Source of the DNA: Luteimonas sp. MC1572
GTDB taxonomy: Bacteria > Pseudomonadota > Gammaproteobacteria > Xanthomonadales > Xanthomonadaceae
NCBI RefSeq assembly: GCF_016615815.1
Contig: NZ_CP067112.1
Location: 1,054,001-1,118,000, forward strand
Length of the DNA: 64,000 bases
Reading direction: 5' to 3'
Under the pieces are notes generated by a model. That model searched no databases and had not been told where the DNA came from. It was given only the letters and a program-made list of their open reading frames with translations. Positions 48,293 to 57,452 of the stretch are shown in pieces (within the stretch, counting starts at the first letter, position 1; each line of letters starts with the position of its first letter). The position numbers and the translations under genes are program-made.

Positions 48293-49363
48293 ATGGAGGG
48301 CGCCACCTGCTTGCCGGCCTACGTGGTCGTTGGCGCCGGGGAGACTGATCTCCGCGCCGGCGCGATCGAAGCGTGGAGCGGGACCCTGGGCCCGGACGAC
48401 ATGCTCGAGCAGCGCTACGAAGCGCTGTGCGAACGTTCGCCGTTCGGCGCGCCGGTGATGCACCTGGTGCGACACGTGGCCACCGGCCGCTTCGTGGGCG
48501 TTGCCGCGCTGGCTCCGCGGCGCATGGTCGTCCGCGGCCGGGAGGTCCGTGCCGCCGTGCTCGCGCATTTCGCGATCCATCACGGGCACAGGTCGCTGGG
48601 GCCGGCACTGATGCTGCTCGAGAGCCTGCTGGCCCAGGCCGCAGGCCGCTTCGACCTGGTCTATGGGATCCCGCGCAACAGCGAAAGCGCGGGTGCCGCC
48701 CTGCGTCGCGCCGGCCTGCGACCGGTCGGGGAGATGCTGCGGCTGGTACGCGTCATCCGCCACGGGCCCTATCTCGCGCGAAAGCTGCCGAAGCCCTTGG
48801 CCCTGGTCGCGGGCTGGCTGGTCGACCGTGGCCAGGCCCTGCTGGACGTGCCTGCCGCATGGCGCGCGCCGACGCTGCGCCGGGAGTGGGTCGAAGCCTG
48901 CGATGCACGCATGGATCGGCTCTGGATGCAGGGCGGCCATGGCGAGGCCCTGACTTCGGAGCGGGGAACGGACATGCTGCGCTGGCGCTTCGACGGTGCC
49001 GCGGGCGCCGCGGTGCGCTACCTCGTGCTCAGCGACGATCGCGGCGAGGCGTGCTGCTGGTTCGCTTGCGAGGTCGATGCGCGATGGCCACACATCCTCA
49101 ATGTGCTCGACTTCTGGTCGCGTGCCGGCGCTGGCGGGCGGCCTTCCGTGGACGAGGTCCGCGCGCTGCTGCGACAGGCATGGTGCGACGGCAGGGCGAC
49201 CGTGAGCCTGTCGCTGTGCACGGACAGCGCGGGCCAGGCGCCCTGGTTCGCGGCACGCTTCGCGGAACGCGGCCGCCAGGACGTCTACGGCAGGTGGTTC
49301 GACGCGGCGCTCGCCGCAGAGCCCCCGGCCCTGCGTTTCACCGATCTCGAACAGGACGGGTAG
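48293..49363 (+). CDS. GNAT-family N-acyltransferase-like protein
   Basis: The 356-residue product has a GNAT-like first half: HLVRHVATGRFVGVAALAP, then AHFAIHHGHRSLGPALMLLE, then DLVYGIPRNSESAGAALRR. This is followed by an extended second half with another possible acyltransferase fold. It resembles acyltransferases found in polysaccharide loci. An in-frame GTG six bases upstream would overlap the preceding stop. With the neighbouring ACPs it could transfer a carrier-bound acyl group to an amino sugar. Confidence 0.72.
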   Translation: MEGATCLPAYVVVGAGETDLRAGAIEAWSGTLGPDDMLEQRYEALCERSPFGAPVMHLVRHVATGRFVGVAALAPRRMVVRGREVRAAVLAHFAIHHGHRSLGPALMLLESLLAQAAGRFDLVYGIPRNSESAGAALRRAGLRPVGEMLRLVRVIRHGPYLARKLPKPLALVAGWLVDRGQALLDVPAAWRAPTLRREWVEACDARMDRLWMQGGHGEALTSERGTDMLRWRFDGAAGAAVRYLVLSDDRGEACCWFACEVDARWPHILNVLDFWSRAGAGGRPSVDEVRALLRQAWCDGRATVSLSLCTDSAGQAPWFAARFAERGRQDVYGRWFDAALAAEPPALRFTDLEQDG

Positions 49364-49366
49364 GGC

Positions 49367-50515
49367 ATGCCCGCACACATGCGAGGGGAGATCGTGCCGT
49401 TGGCCACGTGCCATGGCCTGGAGGCCGAGTGGTTGCGGTTGGAGGCGGAGGCGGACGGGTCGCCTTTCACGACGTGGCCCTGGATCGCCGCCTGGCTGCG
49501 CAATCTTCCCGCCGACGTCAGGCCGCTGGTGTTCCGGGCCCATGACGACGCCGGCCCGGCCGGACTTGGCCTGCTGGTGCTCGCGGCGGAACGCGGTGCG
49601 AGCCGCGTGTTCGGCAGGCATTCGTTGCACCTGCAGCAAACCGCGGACGCCGAGCTCGATGAGATCACCGTCGAGTACTCCGGATTGCTGGCGCGCCGGG
49701 GCGCCGAGCAGCGTGCCTATGCCGCGCTGTTCGAAGCGCTCGGTGCCTTCCGGCCCGGCTGGCGTCGCCTGCGCATCGTGGCGACGACGCACGGCGGTGC
49801 CATCCTCGCCGCGCTGCCCCGGTCGATGCACGCGGTCAGCATCGAGGCGCAGAGCTCCCATTACGTGGACCTCGGCGCCGTGCGGGCGGCTGGTGGCGAT
49901 TACGTCGCGACACTGGGTGCGAGCAGCCGCAGCAGCCTCAGGCAGACGGCCCGCGCGTACGCGCGACTTGGGCCGATCCGATGCGAGGTTGCCGCGGAGG
50001 CGGGCACCGCCTTGCAGTGGCTCGGCGGACTTGAAGTGCTGCACACGCGGTACTGGCGCTCCAGGGGCAAGCAAGGGTCCTTCGCCAGCCCGTTCTTCGG
50101 GCGCTTCCATCGCGACCTCGTAGCCACGGGAACGCAAGCCGGTTACACCCGCATCACCAGGGTCACCGCCGGCGACAGCCTCGTCGGCTACCTCTACAAC
50201 CTGTGCTGGCGCAACCGGGTCTACTTCTACAACTGCGGGCTCAACTACGGGCTGCTGCACAAGGGCGATCGCCCCGGCGTCGCCGCGCTGCACGCGGCGA
50301 TCGAGCAGGCCATGGGCGAGGGGCGCGATGAATTCGACTTCCTCGCCGGGACCCAGGACTACAAGACACGCATGGCGACGCGTTCGCGCCGCCTGCACTG
50401 GATCGACGTGCGGAAAGCCGGGCCGCTGGCGTCGTGCGAGCGACTGCTGGCGAAGCTGGCGCGCCGGCAGCAGGGCACGAACCTGCTGGAGAACGCCCTG
50501 GTCGCGCTGGATTGA
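49367..50515 (+). CDS. FemAB/CelD-like acyltransferase (BioF2-like domain)
   Basis: The 382-residue product resembles the GNAT-fold BioF2-like domain family related to FemAB aminoacyltransferases and CelD. It shows SPFTTWPWIAAWLRNL at the N-terminus, SSRSSLRQTARAYARLG in the middle, and VGYLYNLCWRNRVYFYNCG then EFDFLAGTQDYKTRMA toward the end. FemAB-type proteins move an aminoacyl group onto an amino sugar or peptide, and a FemAB homologue is common in exosortase A loci. It follows the GNAT gene within three bases. The donor could be an ACP- or tRNA-bound group; neither is shown. Confidence 0.78.
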   Translation: MPAHMRGEIVPLATCHGLEAEWLRLEAEADGSPFTTWPWIAAWLRNLPADVRPLVFRAHDDAGPAGLGLLVLAAERGASRVFGRHSLHLQQTADAELDEITVEYSGLLARRGAEQRAYAALFEALGAFRPGWRRLRIVATTHGGAILAALPRSMHAVSIEAQSSHYVDLGAVRAAGGDYVATLGASSRSSLRQTARAYARLGPIRCEVAAEAGTALQWLGGLEVLHTRYWRSRGKQGSFASPFFGRFHRDLVATGTQAGYTRITRVTAGDSLVGYLYNLCWRNRVYFYNCGLNYGLLHKGDRPGVAALHAAIEQAMGEGRDEFDFLAGTQDYKTRMATRSRRLHWIDVRKAGPLASCERLLAKLARRQQGTNLLENALVALD

Positions 50516-50532
50516 ACAGAGGAACGGACGGA

Positions 50533-51753
50533 ATGGACAGCATTGGCCACGCGGGCCGCAAGTCGGTCCGCAAGGTGCTCTACCACCATCGCACGCAGGG
50601 CAAGGCCGTCGAGGGCGTGCACATCCGCGGGATCACCGATGCCCTGCGTGCCAAGGGGGTCGCGGTCGACATCATCTCGCTGCCGGGCGCCGATCCCTAT
50701 TCGTCGCCACGCGCGATGTCGCCGACCCGGCAGGCGAGGCCGTGGATGAAGCTGGTGACCGGCCTGCCCGAGCCGCTGTTCGAGCTTGCCGAGCTCGCCT
50801 ACAACGTCGTCGCGGGCTGGCGCATCGCCGCCTGGCTGCTGCGCAACCGCGACGTCGACTTCATCTACGAGCGCTATTCGCTGTTCATGTACGCGCCGAT
50901 TTGGCTGGCGCGGTTGCGCCGGATCCCGATCATCCTGGAGGTCAACGACTCGGCCACCGTCGAACGGGTGCGGCCCTTGGCGTTCCGCGGGCTGGCGATG
51001 GCCATCGAGCGCCTGGCCTTCCGCAATGCCAGCGGGCTGGTGTTCGTGTCGGGCATCTTCCGCGACCGCGCGCTGGCGGCGCACGGGGCCATGGCACCGG
51101 CCATCGTGACGCCGAACGCCGCGGACATCGCCAAGTTCACCTTCAGCGAGCAGCAGCGCGAGGGCACCCGGGCGCGCCTGGGGCTGGACGGCCACGTGGT
51201 CTGTGGCTACCTCGGCGGGTTCGTGCCATGGCATGCGATCGACCGCTTCGTGCACCGCATCGCGGACCACCTCGAGGCGGCGCCACACCTGAAACTGCTG
51301 CTGGTGGGCGATGGGGCCACCTATCCCGCGCTGCGTGCGCTGGTCGAGTCCCGCGGGCTGTCGTCGCAGGTGGTGATGACGGGGCGCGTGGCGCATGACG
51401 AGGTGCCCGGGCTGCTCGCGGCGATGGACATGGCCGTCCTGCCGAGCGCCGGCGACTACACGTCGCCCGTGAAGCTGTTCGAGTTCATGGCCTGCGGCGT
51501 GCCGCCGGTCGCGCCCGACTTCGAGCCGATCCGCGAAGTGCTGGTGGAGGGGGAGACGGGCTGGATGTTCAAGGCCGGCGACCTCGATGCCGCGGTCGCG
51601 AGTGTCCTGGCGCGGAGCCGCGACCGCGCGGTCCTGGCCAGGGTAGGCGCCGCCGCGCGCCGCTATATCGCCGCCCACCGGCAATGGCGCAACAATATCG
51701 AGGAACTGATCGCGTTCCATCATGCGCTTGCCGCGCGGAAGGCCATCCAGTGA
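50533..51753 (+). CDS. Glycosyltransferase, family 4 type
   Basis: The 406-residue product is a GT-B enzyme. Its N-terminal domain has KVLYHHRTQGKAVEGVHIRG and DFIYERYSLFMYAPIWLAR, and its donor domain has VCGYLGGFVPWHAIDR, LLVGDGATYPALRAL and SPVKLFEFMACG in the place of the E-x7-E motif. It would add another sugar to the repeat unit. GAGGAACGGACGG precedes the ATG. The stop overlaps the decarboxylase GTG by four bases. Confidence 0.92.
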   Translation: MDSIGHAGRKSVRKVLYHHRTQGKAVEGVHIRGITDALRAKGVAVDIISLPGADPYSSPRAMSPTRQARPWMKLVTGLPEPLFELAELAYNVVAGWRIAAWLLRNRDVDFIYERYSLFMYAPIWLARLRRIPIILEVNDSATVERVRPLAFRGLAMAIERLAFRNASGLVFVSGIFRDRALAAHGAMAPAIVTPNAADIAKFTFSEQQREGTRARLGLDGHVVCGYLGGFVPWHAIDRFVHRIADHLEAAPHLKLLLVGDGATYPALRALVESRGLSSQVVMTGRVAHDEVPGLLAAMDMAVLPSAGDYTSPVKLFEFMACGVPPVAPDFEPIREVLVEGETGWMFKAGDLDAAVASVLARSRDRAVLARVGAAARRYIAAHRQWRNNIEELIAFHHALAARKAIQ

Positions 51754-52982
51754 ACGACTCCAGCAACGCCGGCAATCCGGTGATGGCATGGCCTACCGAC
51801 GCCGCCGGGGAACTGCTGGTGGGCGGCAAGCCGCTGTCGCGCGTGGTCGCGGCCGTGGGCTCCACGCCCTGCTACCTGTATGACCGCGCGCGCCTGACCG
51901 CGCGCAGCGACGGCCTTCGCGCCCTGCTGCCTGCCGGCGTGCGCGTGCACTACGCGATGAAGGCCAACCCGATGCCCGCCCTCGTCGCGCACATGGCATC
52001 GCTGGTGGACGGCATCGACGTCGCCTCGGCGGGGGAACTGCGCGTGGCGCTGGACGCAGGAGCGGACCCGGAGCACGTGAGCTTCGCCGGGCCCGGGAAA
52101 TCCGACGCCGAGCTTGTCCAGGCGCAAGCGGCCGGCGTGCTGGTGAACATCGAATCGTTCCGTGAAATCGACATCCTCGCCCGCGCGAGCGAGGCCACGG
52201 GCACGCCGGCGCGCGTCGCACTGCGCGTGAACCTGCCGTTCGAACTCAAGGCGTCGGGCATGAAGATGACCGGCGGCGCGCGCCAGTTCGGCATCGACGC
52301 CGAGGAGATCCCGGCCGCGTTGCGCACCATCGGTGCGGCGGGACTGGCGTTCGAGGGCTTCCACATGTTCGCCGGATCGCAGAACCTGCGCTCCGCGGCG
52401 ATCGTCGAGGCGCAGACGCGGAGCTACGAACTGGCGATGGAGTGGGCAGGCCTGCTGCCGGCGCCGTTGCGCAGCCTGAACCTCGGTGGCGGCTTCGGCA
52501 TCCCCTATGCGCCCAACGAGAGCGACCTCGACCTGGCGCCGGTCGTGGCAAACCTCGCCGCGCTGACCGCGCGGCTGCGCGGCGATGCGCCCGGCGCGCA
52601 CATCGTGATCGAGCTCGGCCGCTACCTGGTGGGCGAGGCCGGGATCTACGTGTCGCGCGTCGTCGACCGCAAGCACTCGCGCGGGCAGGTGTTCCTGGTC
52701 GTCGACGGCGGCATGCACCACCATCTCGCGGCCTCCGGCAACTTCGGCCAGGTCATGCGCCGCAACTATCCCGTGATGGTCAACGGCCGCCGTGGCGCGG
52801 TGGAGACGGCCAGTGTCGTCGGGCCGCTGTGCACGCCGCTGGACCTGCTCGGCGACCGCATGGAGCTGGGCGTCGCGCAACCCGGCGACCTTGTGGTGGT
52901 CTTCCAGTCCGGCGCCTATGGGCGCAGCGCGAGCCCGCGTGCCTTCCTCGGCCATCCCGACGTGGCCGAAGCACTGGTCTGA
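51750..52982 (+). CDS. PLP-dependent decarboxylase, exosortase-A-associated type
   Basis: The 410-residue product is a fold-type III PLP decarboxylase (ornithine/diaminopimelate decarboxylase family). YAMKANPMPALVAHM carries the PLP-binding Lys, GIDVASAGEL follows, and SLNLGGGFGIPY is the phosphate-binding loop. PLCTPLDLLGDRMELG and FQSGAYGRSASP near the end complete the active site. It resembles the TIGR03099 group found in exosortase A loci, whose substrate is not established to my knowledge. It could make a diamine or amine for amide formation, for example as acceptor for a condensation or acyltransferase step. It ends the rightward run. Confidence 0.88.
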   Translation: MNDSSNAGNPVMAWPTDAAGELLVGGKPLSRVVAAVGSTPCYLYDRARLTARSDGLRALLPAGVRVHYAMKANPMPALVAHMASLVDGIDVASAGELRVALDAGADPEHVSFAGPGKSDAELVQAQAAGVLVNIESFREIDILARASEATGTPARVALRVNLPFELKASGMKMTGGARQFGIDAEEIPAALRTIGAAGLAFEGFHMFAGSQNLRSAAIVEAQTRSYELAMEWAGLLPAPLRSLNLGGGFGIPYAPNESDLDLAPVVANLAALTARLRGDAPGAHIVIELGRYLVGEAGIYVSRVVDRKHSRGQVFLVVDGGMHHHLAASGNFGQVMRRNYPVMVNGRRGAVETASVVGPLCTPLDLLGDRMELGVAQPGDLVVVFQSGAYGRSASPRAFLGHPDVAEALV

Positions 52983-53008
52983 CGCGCGCCGCCGGCCGTT
53001 GGCGCCAC

Positions 53009-53731
53009 CTAGGCGGCGGCTGACTGCTCGACCATGCCGATCCGGCGCGCCGGGTTGCCGGCGACGATGCTGTACGGCGCCACCTTGCCGGAGACCACGG
53101 CGTGTGCGGAGACGATCGCACCCTCGCCGATCTCGGTGCCCGGCATGACCAGCACGCCGGTCCCGATCCATGCGTGGTCGTGGACCACGATGGGCTTGAC
53201 GTCTTCCGGGTCCGGCGCGCCGCCGAGGCGCCGGCGCTCGGGATCGGTGGGATGCCCGCCCGAGTCTCGGAACGTCACGCCGCCTGCGACCTGGACGTGA
53301 CGCCCGATGCGGATCTCGCGCCCGACCACGAAACGGGTCAGGTGGGCGATATCGGAATGATCGCCGATCTCCAGGCGTGGGCGATCGCTGAAGCTCGCGG
53401 CGAAGTTGATCGAGATCTGCCCGCTGACGTGGACGTGGTCGCCGACCACGAGTTCGCCGCTGCCCTGCACCCAGGGAACGTAGATGCCGGTGGTCACGCC
53501 GCGGCCGACGCGGGTGCAGTACGCCTTGAAGAGCGGCTCGGCCACGAGGATGCGGCGCAGGAAGAACAGCGTGCCGCGCGCGGCCAGGAACAGCCAGAGG
53601 TAAGGCCGCACCACGATGCGCGGTGCCGGCAGGGTCAGGCCGCGGCCGATCCCCCTCGCACGCCGCGCGGCGGCAGCCGCGGGGTGGGCCGAGGTGCGCG
53701 TCCAGTGGCGAAGTGCCGCCAGTGCGTTCAC
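53009..53731 (-). CDS. Hexapeptide-repeat O-acyltransferase
   Basis: The 240-residue product has a left-handed beta-helix with repeats around LVVGDHVHVSGQISINF, LEIGDHSDIAHL and IVVHDHAWIGTGVLVMPG. GAIVSAHAVVSGKVAPYSIVAGNPAR is the typical LbH acetyltransferase end. The N-terminal 90 residues are hydrophobic/basic (PYLWLFLAARGTLFFL) and may anchor it to the membrane. The start is a GTG 25 bases after the barrel-protein stop; no better start was seen. It probably acetylates a sugar of the repeat unit and is the last gene of the leftward export operon. Confidence 0.85.
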   Translation of the reverse strand: MNALAALRHWTRTSAHPAAAAARRARGIGRGLTLPAPRIVVRPYLWLFLAARGTLFFLRRILVAEPLFKAYCTRVGRGVTTGIYVPWVQGSGELVVGDHVHVSGQISINFAASFSDRPRLEIGDHSDIAHLTRFVVGREIRIGRHVQVAGGVTFRDSGGHPTDPERRRLGGAPDPEDVKPIVVHDHAWIGTGVLVMPGTEIGEGAIVSAHAVVSGKVAPYSIVAGNPARRIGMVEQSAAA

Positions 53732-53756
53732 GTCGTCATGCCCACGTCCGGTGGCC

Positions 53757-55073
53757 TCATCGCGGGCGGTTGCTGTAGGACATCCAGATGTACCAGATGT
53801 TCTGGTGGACGTCGGCGAGGATGTCGCTGTCGCGCTCGTAGCGGAAATAGCTGAGCGACGTGCTCCAGTGCCGCGTCCAGTGCTTCTCCAGCGTGAGGCC
53901 GGCGCGGCGCGTGTCTTCCTGCGCATCGAGCAGCGTGTAGTCGACGCGTTCGCCGCCGGCCCAGGCGCGCAACGTCAGGTCGGGCCGGAAGCGGTAGTCC
54001 AGGCCGAGCAGCACGCCCTGGACCTCCTCGTCGGGTTGCTGCGCATCGATGTAGCGGAGCCTTTGCGCATACGGCTGAACCCGCCAGCCGAGGCGCTCAC
54101 CGCTGTAGGCCCATGCGAAACTGACGCGCTGTTCGCGGTAGGCCGACGCGATGACCGCGCTGTCGTCGACCAGGACGCCTTCGGGGATGCTGGCCGCGGA
54201 CCTGTCGGCGACACCTTCGATCAGCGCCGTGTCGGCGGCGTCGGAGAACTGGTCCACCAGCGCCAGCGACAGGCGGGTGCGCTCGCCTGGCCGCCAGCCC
54301 GCCTCCAAACGGAGCAGCGGGCCAGTGCGTCGCTCGCCGTCGTCGTAATCCAGCCGCGAGTAGCCGGCGTCGATGGCGTAGTCGGTGTTGGCGAGGACGC
54401 GGACGTAGTGGGCGTACAGGTCGATCCGTTCGTGGTCGCGCGCGACGAGGTCCTGGTCGTAATCGACATCGGTCCATTGCGCGTTCACGCCCAGGCTGCT
54501 GTTCTCGTCGAAGGCCTTGGCCACGCGCAGCGCGGCGCCGATGCGGTTCGAGTTGAACTCGTCGGTCACCTCGGCGTGGGTGTCGATGTAGCGCGCTTCC
54601 AGGCGGCCCTGCAGGGTGTCGCCCACGTGGAACAGGAAGTTCGGGCCCAGCGAGAGCACGTTGACCTGCTGGCGGTTGTCGGGCGAGTCGGGTGCGAAGC
54701 GGTCGATCGCCTGCAGCTCGAGTTCGTCCTGGATGGCGAAGCTGAGCCGTTCGGGAACCATGACCCAGTTCAGGTAGGCGGACAGGACGCCTTCCACGCC
54801 GTTGTCGACGCCTTCTTCGAAGTGGCGGTAGTCGGCGCGGCCGGTGACCACCGCCTGCACGGTTGAGCCTTCCTGGGTGGCCACGAAGCCGACCCCGGCG
54901 CGCATGATCACCTGGCTGTCCGGTTCCACCGCGTCCAGGCGGACGTTGTCGTCGTGCTCGACGCCTGCATCGACCACGTAGCTGATGCGGGCCGCGTGCG
55001 CGGCGACCGGTGCCGCGAGCGCCACGGCCACGGCGGCGGCGATCAACGAAGTCCGTATGCGGGACCTTCCCAT
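53757..55073 (-). CDS. Outer-membrane beta-barrel protein
   Basis: The 438-residue product has a signal peptide (LIAAAVAVALAAPVAAHA) and a body of alternating amphipathic strands such as TGRADYRHFEEGVDNGVEG and STSLSYFRYERDSDI, the pattern of an outer-membrane barrel. It resembles outer-membrane beta-barrel proteins encoded with exosortase-linked and other polysaccharide loci. It may help secrete or bind the polysaccharide at the cell surface, next to the OPX lipoprotein. It lies between the degenerate kinase and the acyltransferase in the leftward operon. Confidence 0.82.
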   Translation of the reverse strand: MGRSRIRTSLIAAAVAVALAAPVAAHAARISYVVDAGVEHDDNVRLDAVEPDSQVIMRAGVGFVATQEGSTVQAVVTGRADYRHFEEGVDNGVEGVLSAYLNWVMVPERLSFAIQDELELQAIDRFAPDSPDNRQQVNVLSLGPNFLFHVGDTLQGRLEARYIDTHAEVTDEFNSNRIGAALRVAKAFDENSSLGVNAQWTDVDYDQDLVARDHERIDLYAHYVRVLANTDYAIDAGYSRLDYDDGERRTGPLLRLEAGWRPGERTRLSLALVDQFSDAADTALIEGVADRSAASIPEGVLVDDSAVIASAYREQRVSFAWAYSGERLGWRVQPYAQRLRYIDAQQPDEEVQGVLLGLDYRFRPDLTLRAWAGGERVDYTLLDAQEDTRRAGLTLEKHWTRHWSTSLSYFRYERDSDILADVHQNIWYIWMSYSNRPR

Positions 55074-55095
55074 GGCAATCCCCCTCCGCTGGCGA

Positions 55096-55866
55096 TCAGT
55101 GGTTGTCGTTGAACACGATGCCCGCGAGTTTGTCCGGGTCGAAGTTGGCGGCGGCCTTGTCGATCGCGTCGAGCGTCACCTTGCCGTACCCGGCGACGAG
55201 CACGACGACGTCGGCCAGGTCGGACAGGATGCGCGCGTCGGGAGAGTTCAGGGCCGAGGGTGCATCGAGGATGATGTAGCGGTTCGGGTCGGCGGCGCGC
55301 AGCGAGTCGATCATGGTGCGCGCGCGCGCGGAGGTGAAGTACTCGCCGGCGATCTCGCGCACGCTGCCGTTGGGGATCAGCTGCAGTCGCGGGATGCCGG
55401 TCGGGTACTGGATCTCCGCAAGGTCATCGATGCCGCCGCCGAGGTAGTCCATCAGCCCGCGGTTGTCGCTGCCGGCAGCGAGTGCCATGTGGTGGCTTGG
55501 ATGCAGCGCATCGCAGTCGACCAGCAGGGCGGTCTTGGCCTCGTCAAAGGCGAATGCGAGCGCGAGGTTGCGGGCAACGAAGCTGCCGCCACAGCCATGC
55601 CCGACCGGCGCCACCAGGGTGATGAAGTTCTGGTTGCCGCGCAGGTTGAGCAGCCGCGTGCGCAGGTCGCGGAATGCGTCGGCCTGGACGCGGACCGAGT
55701 CCTGCCGGTGGATCAGGCGGCGCTCCTCGAGTGCGCGCGGGGTCAGCGGCGTCTGCTGGACGCGGGCCAGGTTGCGCGAACCTTCATGGCGCGGCTTCGC
55801 GGCGTTGGCGGCGCCCTCCGGGGTGTCGCGGGTGGGGTGCGGGTCGATCACCGATGCGGCACTCAT
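55096..55866 (-). CDS. Bacterial tyrosine kinase-like protein with degenerate P-loop
   Basis: The 256-residue product has the layout of cytoplasmic CpsD/BY-kinase domains: VRVQADAFRDLRTRLLNL before the P-loop, the second Walker motif ALLVDCD (about 114-119) and Walker B YIILDAP. However, the P-loop reads GHGCGGS (89-95) where a Lys is expected in GxGKT/S, and no tyrosine cluster is present at the C-terminus, which ends GIVFNDNH. Kinase activity is therefore doubtful; it may be a structural or regulatory partner of the Wzz protein. Its start overlaps the stop of the Wzz-like gene upstream by four bases. It resembles exosortase-associated tyrosine autokinases in the rest of its length. Confidence 0.85.
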   Translation of the reverse strand: MSAASVIDPHPTRDTPEGAANAAKPRHEGSRNLARVQQTPLTPRALEERRLIHRQDSVRVQADAFRDLRTRLLNLRGNQNFITLVAPVGHGCGGSFVARNLALAFAFDEAKTALLVDCDALHPSHHMALAAGSDNRGLMDYLGGGIDDLAEIQYPTGIPRLQLIPNGSVREIAGEYFTSARARTMIDSLRAADPNRYIILDAPSALNSPDARILSDLADVVVLVAGYGKVTLDAIDKAAANFDPDKLAGIVFNDNH

Positions 55867-57452
55867 GCGACTACCACCTTGTAGGCGTAGGTGAAGACAT
55901 AGACCAGCACCACCGAGCCGACCATCGCGATGGCGAGCGCCATCGAAGCATACTCGCGCCGGCGCTCGCCGGGAGTGGGATAGGCAGGCACGGTGGTCAG
56001 CAGGGGCAGCTGGGAGTGTTTGACGATGAGGTGCGGCGACCGCACCCGCGGGTCGAAGCGCACCACCGCGAACACCAGGGCCAGTGGCAGCGCGATCGCA
56101 ACCAGCAGGCCGGCGGCCGCGATATGCATGAAGCGCAGTCCCGTCGGGCGCAGCGGCATGGTCGCGGGATCCTGGATGCGCAGCGTGAGGCCGCGGTTTT
56201 CCTGGTCGAGGCCCATCGATACCCGCGCATTCTCGCGTCGACGCAACAGGTCCTGGTAGATCTCGCGGTTGACCTCGTAGTCACGGGTGAGTTCGGCAAG
56301 CGCACCTTCGGAGGCCGCGATGCGCCGGCTGCGGTCGAGCTCGTCGTCCAGCAGCGACTGCGCGATCTGCAGCCGCGAGCGTGTGGCCGCCGTCTCGCGC
56401 CGCGCCTGTGCCAGCTGGCTGCGCAGTTCCTGGTAGAGCGGGTTGGCCTGCGCTTCGTCGGACAGGCTGCCGGCGCCGCCGGGTGATTCGCGGCGGCTGC
56501 GCTCGTCGGCGAGCATCCGGTTGATGTCGTCGATCTGGTGGCGGAGGCGGACCACGTCGGGATGCTGCTCGGTGTAGGTCAGCAACAGGCGGTCGCGCTC
56601 GGACTGGAGCTCGATCAGGCGCGTCCGGTACAGGCCCTCGCGGGTCTGCACCGCGGTCACCGCGGACTCGCCCGACAGCTGCGCCTCGATCGACGACTCG
56701 CGCGATTCCTGCTCCAGCAGCGCCATCCGCGTCTGCTCGAGCTGGGTGCGCAGTGCACCGATCCGGGTGGTGGCATCTGCGGCGCTGCCGGGCTGGGCGT
56801 CGACGTTGCGCGACTGGTATTCCTGCAGGTTGCCCTCGGCGCTCGACAGCTTGGCGTGGTACTCCTGCACCTTGCTGTCGATGAACTCGTAGGCCTCGCG
56901 GCTCTCGCGTCCCTTGGCCGCCGCGGCTTCGCTCATGAACATGGAGCCAAAGGCTTCGGTGATCCGGAAGGCGCGTTCGGGGTCGCGGTCGCGGTAACTG
57001 ATCTGCACCAGTTCGGGTCGCGGGCTCTCGATCAGCGTGCGGTTGCGGATCTCCTCCATCAGCCGGTCCTGTTCGAGCGGGCTGGGACTTGCATCAAGCC
57101 AACCACCGACAGCCATCGCTGCTGACAGGACCTTGCGGCCGTAGACAATCTGGCGCGCCATGCCGGCACGGTCGGCAACGCCGGTGGGAACGGCGCGGCC
57201 CTCGAGCAGTGGCTGGATGATGTCGCTGTCCTGGGCGAGGATCGTGACCGAGGCGGTGTAGATGCGCGGGATCACGAACAGGCCCACGACAAGGGTGAGC
57301 AGGGCGATCGCGGTGAATATCGAAACCAGGGGCACGATACGTGCCCGCACTTCGCGCAGCAGGATGGGAAGCAACTCGTTTGGCGCGAGCTCGGAGGTGC
57401 TGGGCAGCGGGAGGCCGGGACGACGTGGCGCGGCCAGGGCGTTGGAAGCCAT
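55863..57452 (-). CDS. Polysaccharide chain-length determinant (Wzz/GumC-like)
   Basis: The 529-residue product is a polysaccharide co-polymerase. A membrane helix near the N-terminus (IFTAIALLTLVVGLFVIP) is followed by a long periplasmic coiled-coil with QTREGLYRTRLIELQSERDR and GSLSDEAQANPLYQELRS. A second helix lies near the C-terminus (AAAGLLVAIALPLALVFAVV), with a third hydrophobic stretch at the very end. It controls chain length and links polymerase to the OPX channel. The stop of the OPX gene and the start of this one overlap by one base. Confidence 0.92.
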   Translation of the reverse strand: MASNALAAPRRPGLPLPSTSELAPNELLPILLREVRARIVPLVSIFTAIALLTLVVGLFVIPRIYTASVTILAQDSDIIQPLLEGRAVPTGVADRAGMARQIVYGRKVLSAAMAVGGWLDASPSPLEQDRLMEEIRNRTLIESPRPELVQISYRDRDPERAFRITEAFGSMFMSEAAAAKGRESREAYEFIDSKVQEYHAKLSSAEGNLQEYQSRNVDAQPGSAADATTRIGALRTQLEQTRMALLEQESRESSIEAQLSGESAVTAVQTREGLYRTRLIELQSERDRLLLTYTEQHPDVVRLRHQIDDINRMLADERSRRESPGGAGSLSDEAQANPLYQELRSQLAQARRETAATRSRLQIAQSLLDDELDRSRRIAASEGALAELTRDYEVNREIYQDLLRRRENARVSMGLDQENRGLTLRIQDPATMPLRPTGLRFMHIAAAGLLVAIALPLALVFAVVRFDPRVRSPHLIVKHSQLPLLTTVPAYPTPGERRREYASMALAIAMVGSVVLVYVFTYAYKVVVA

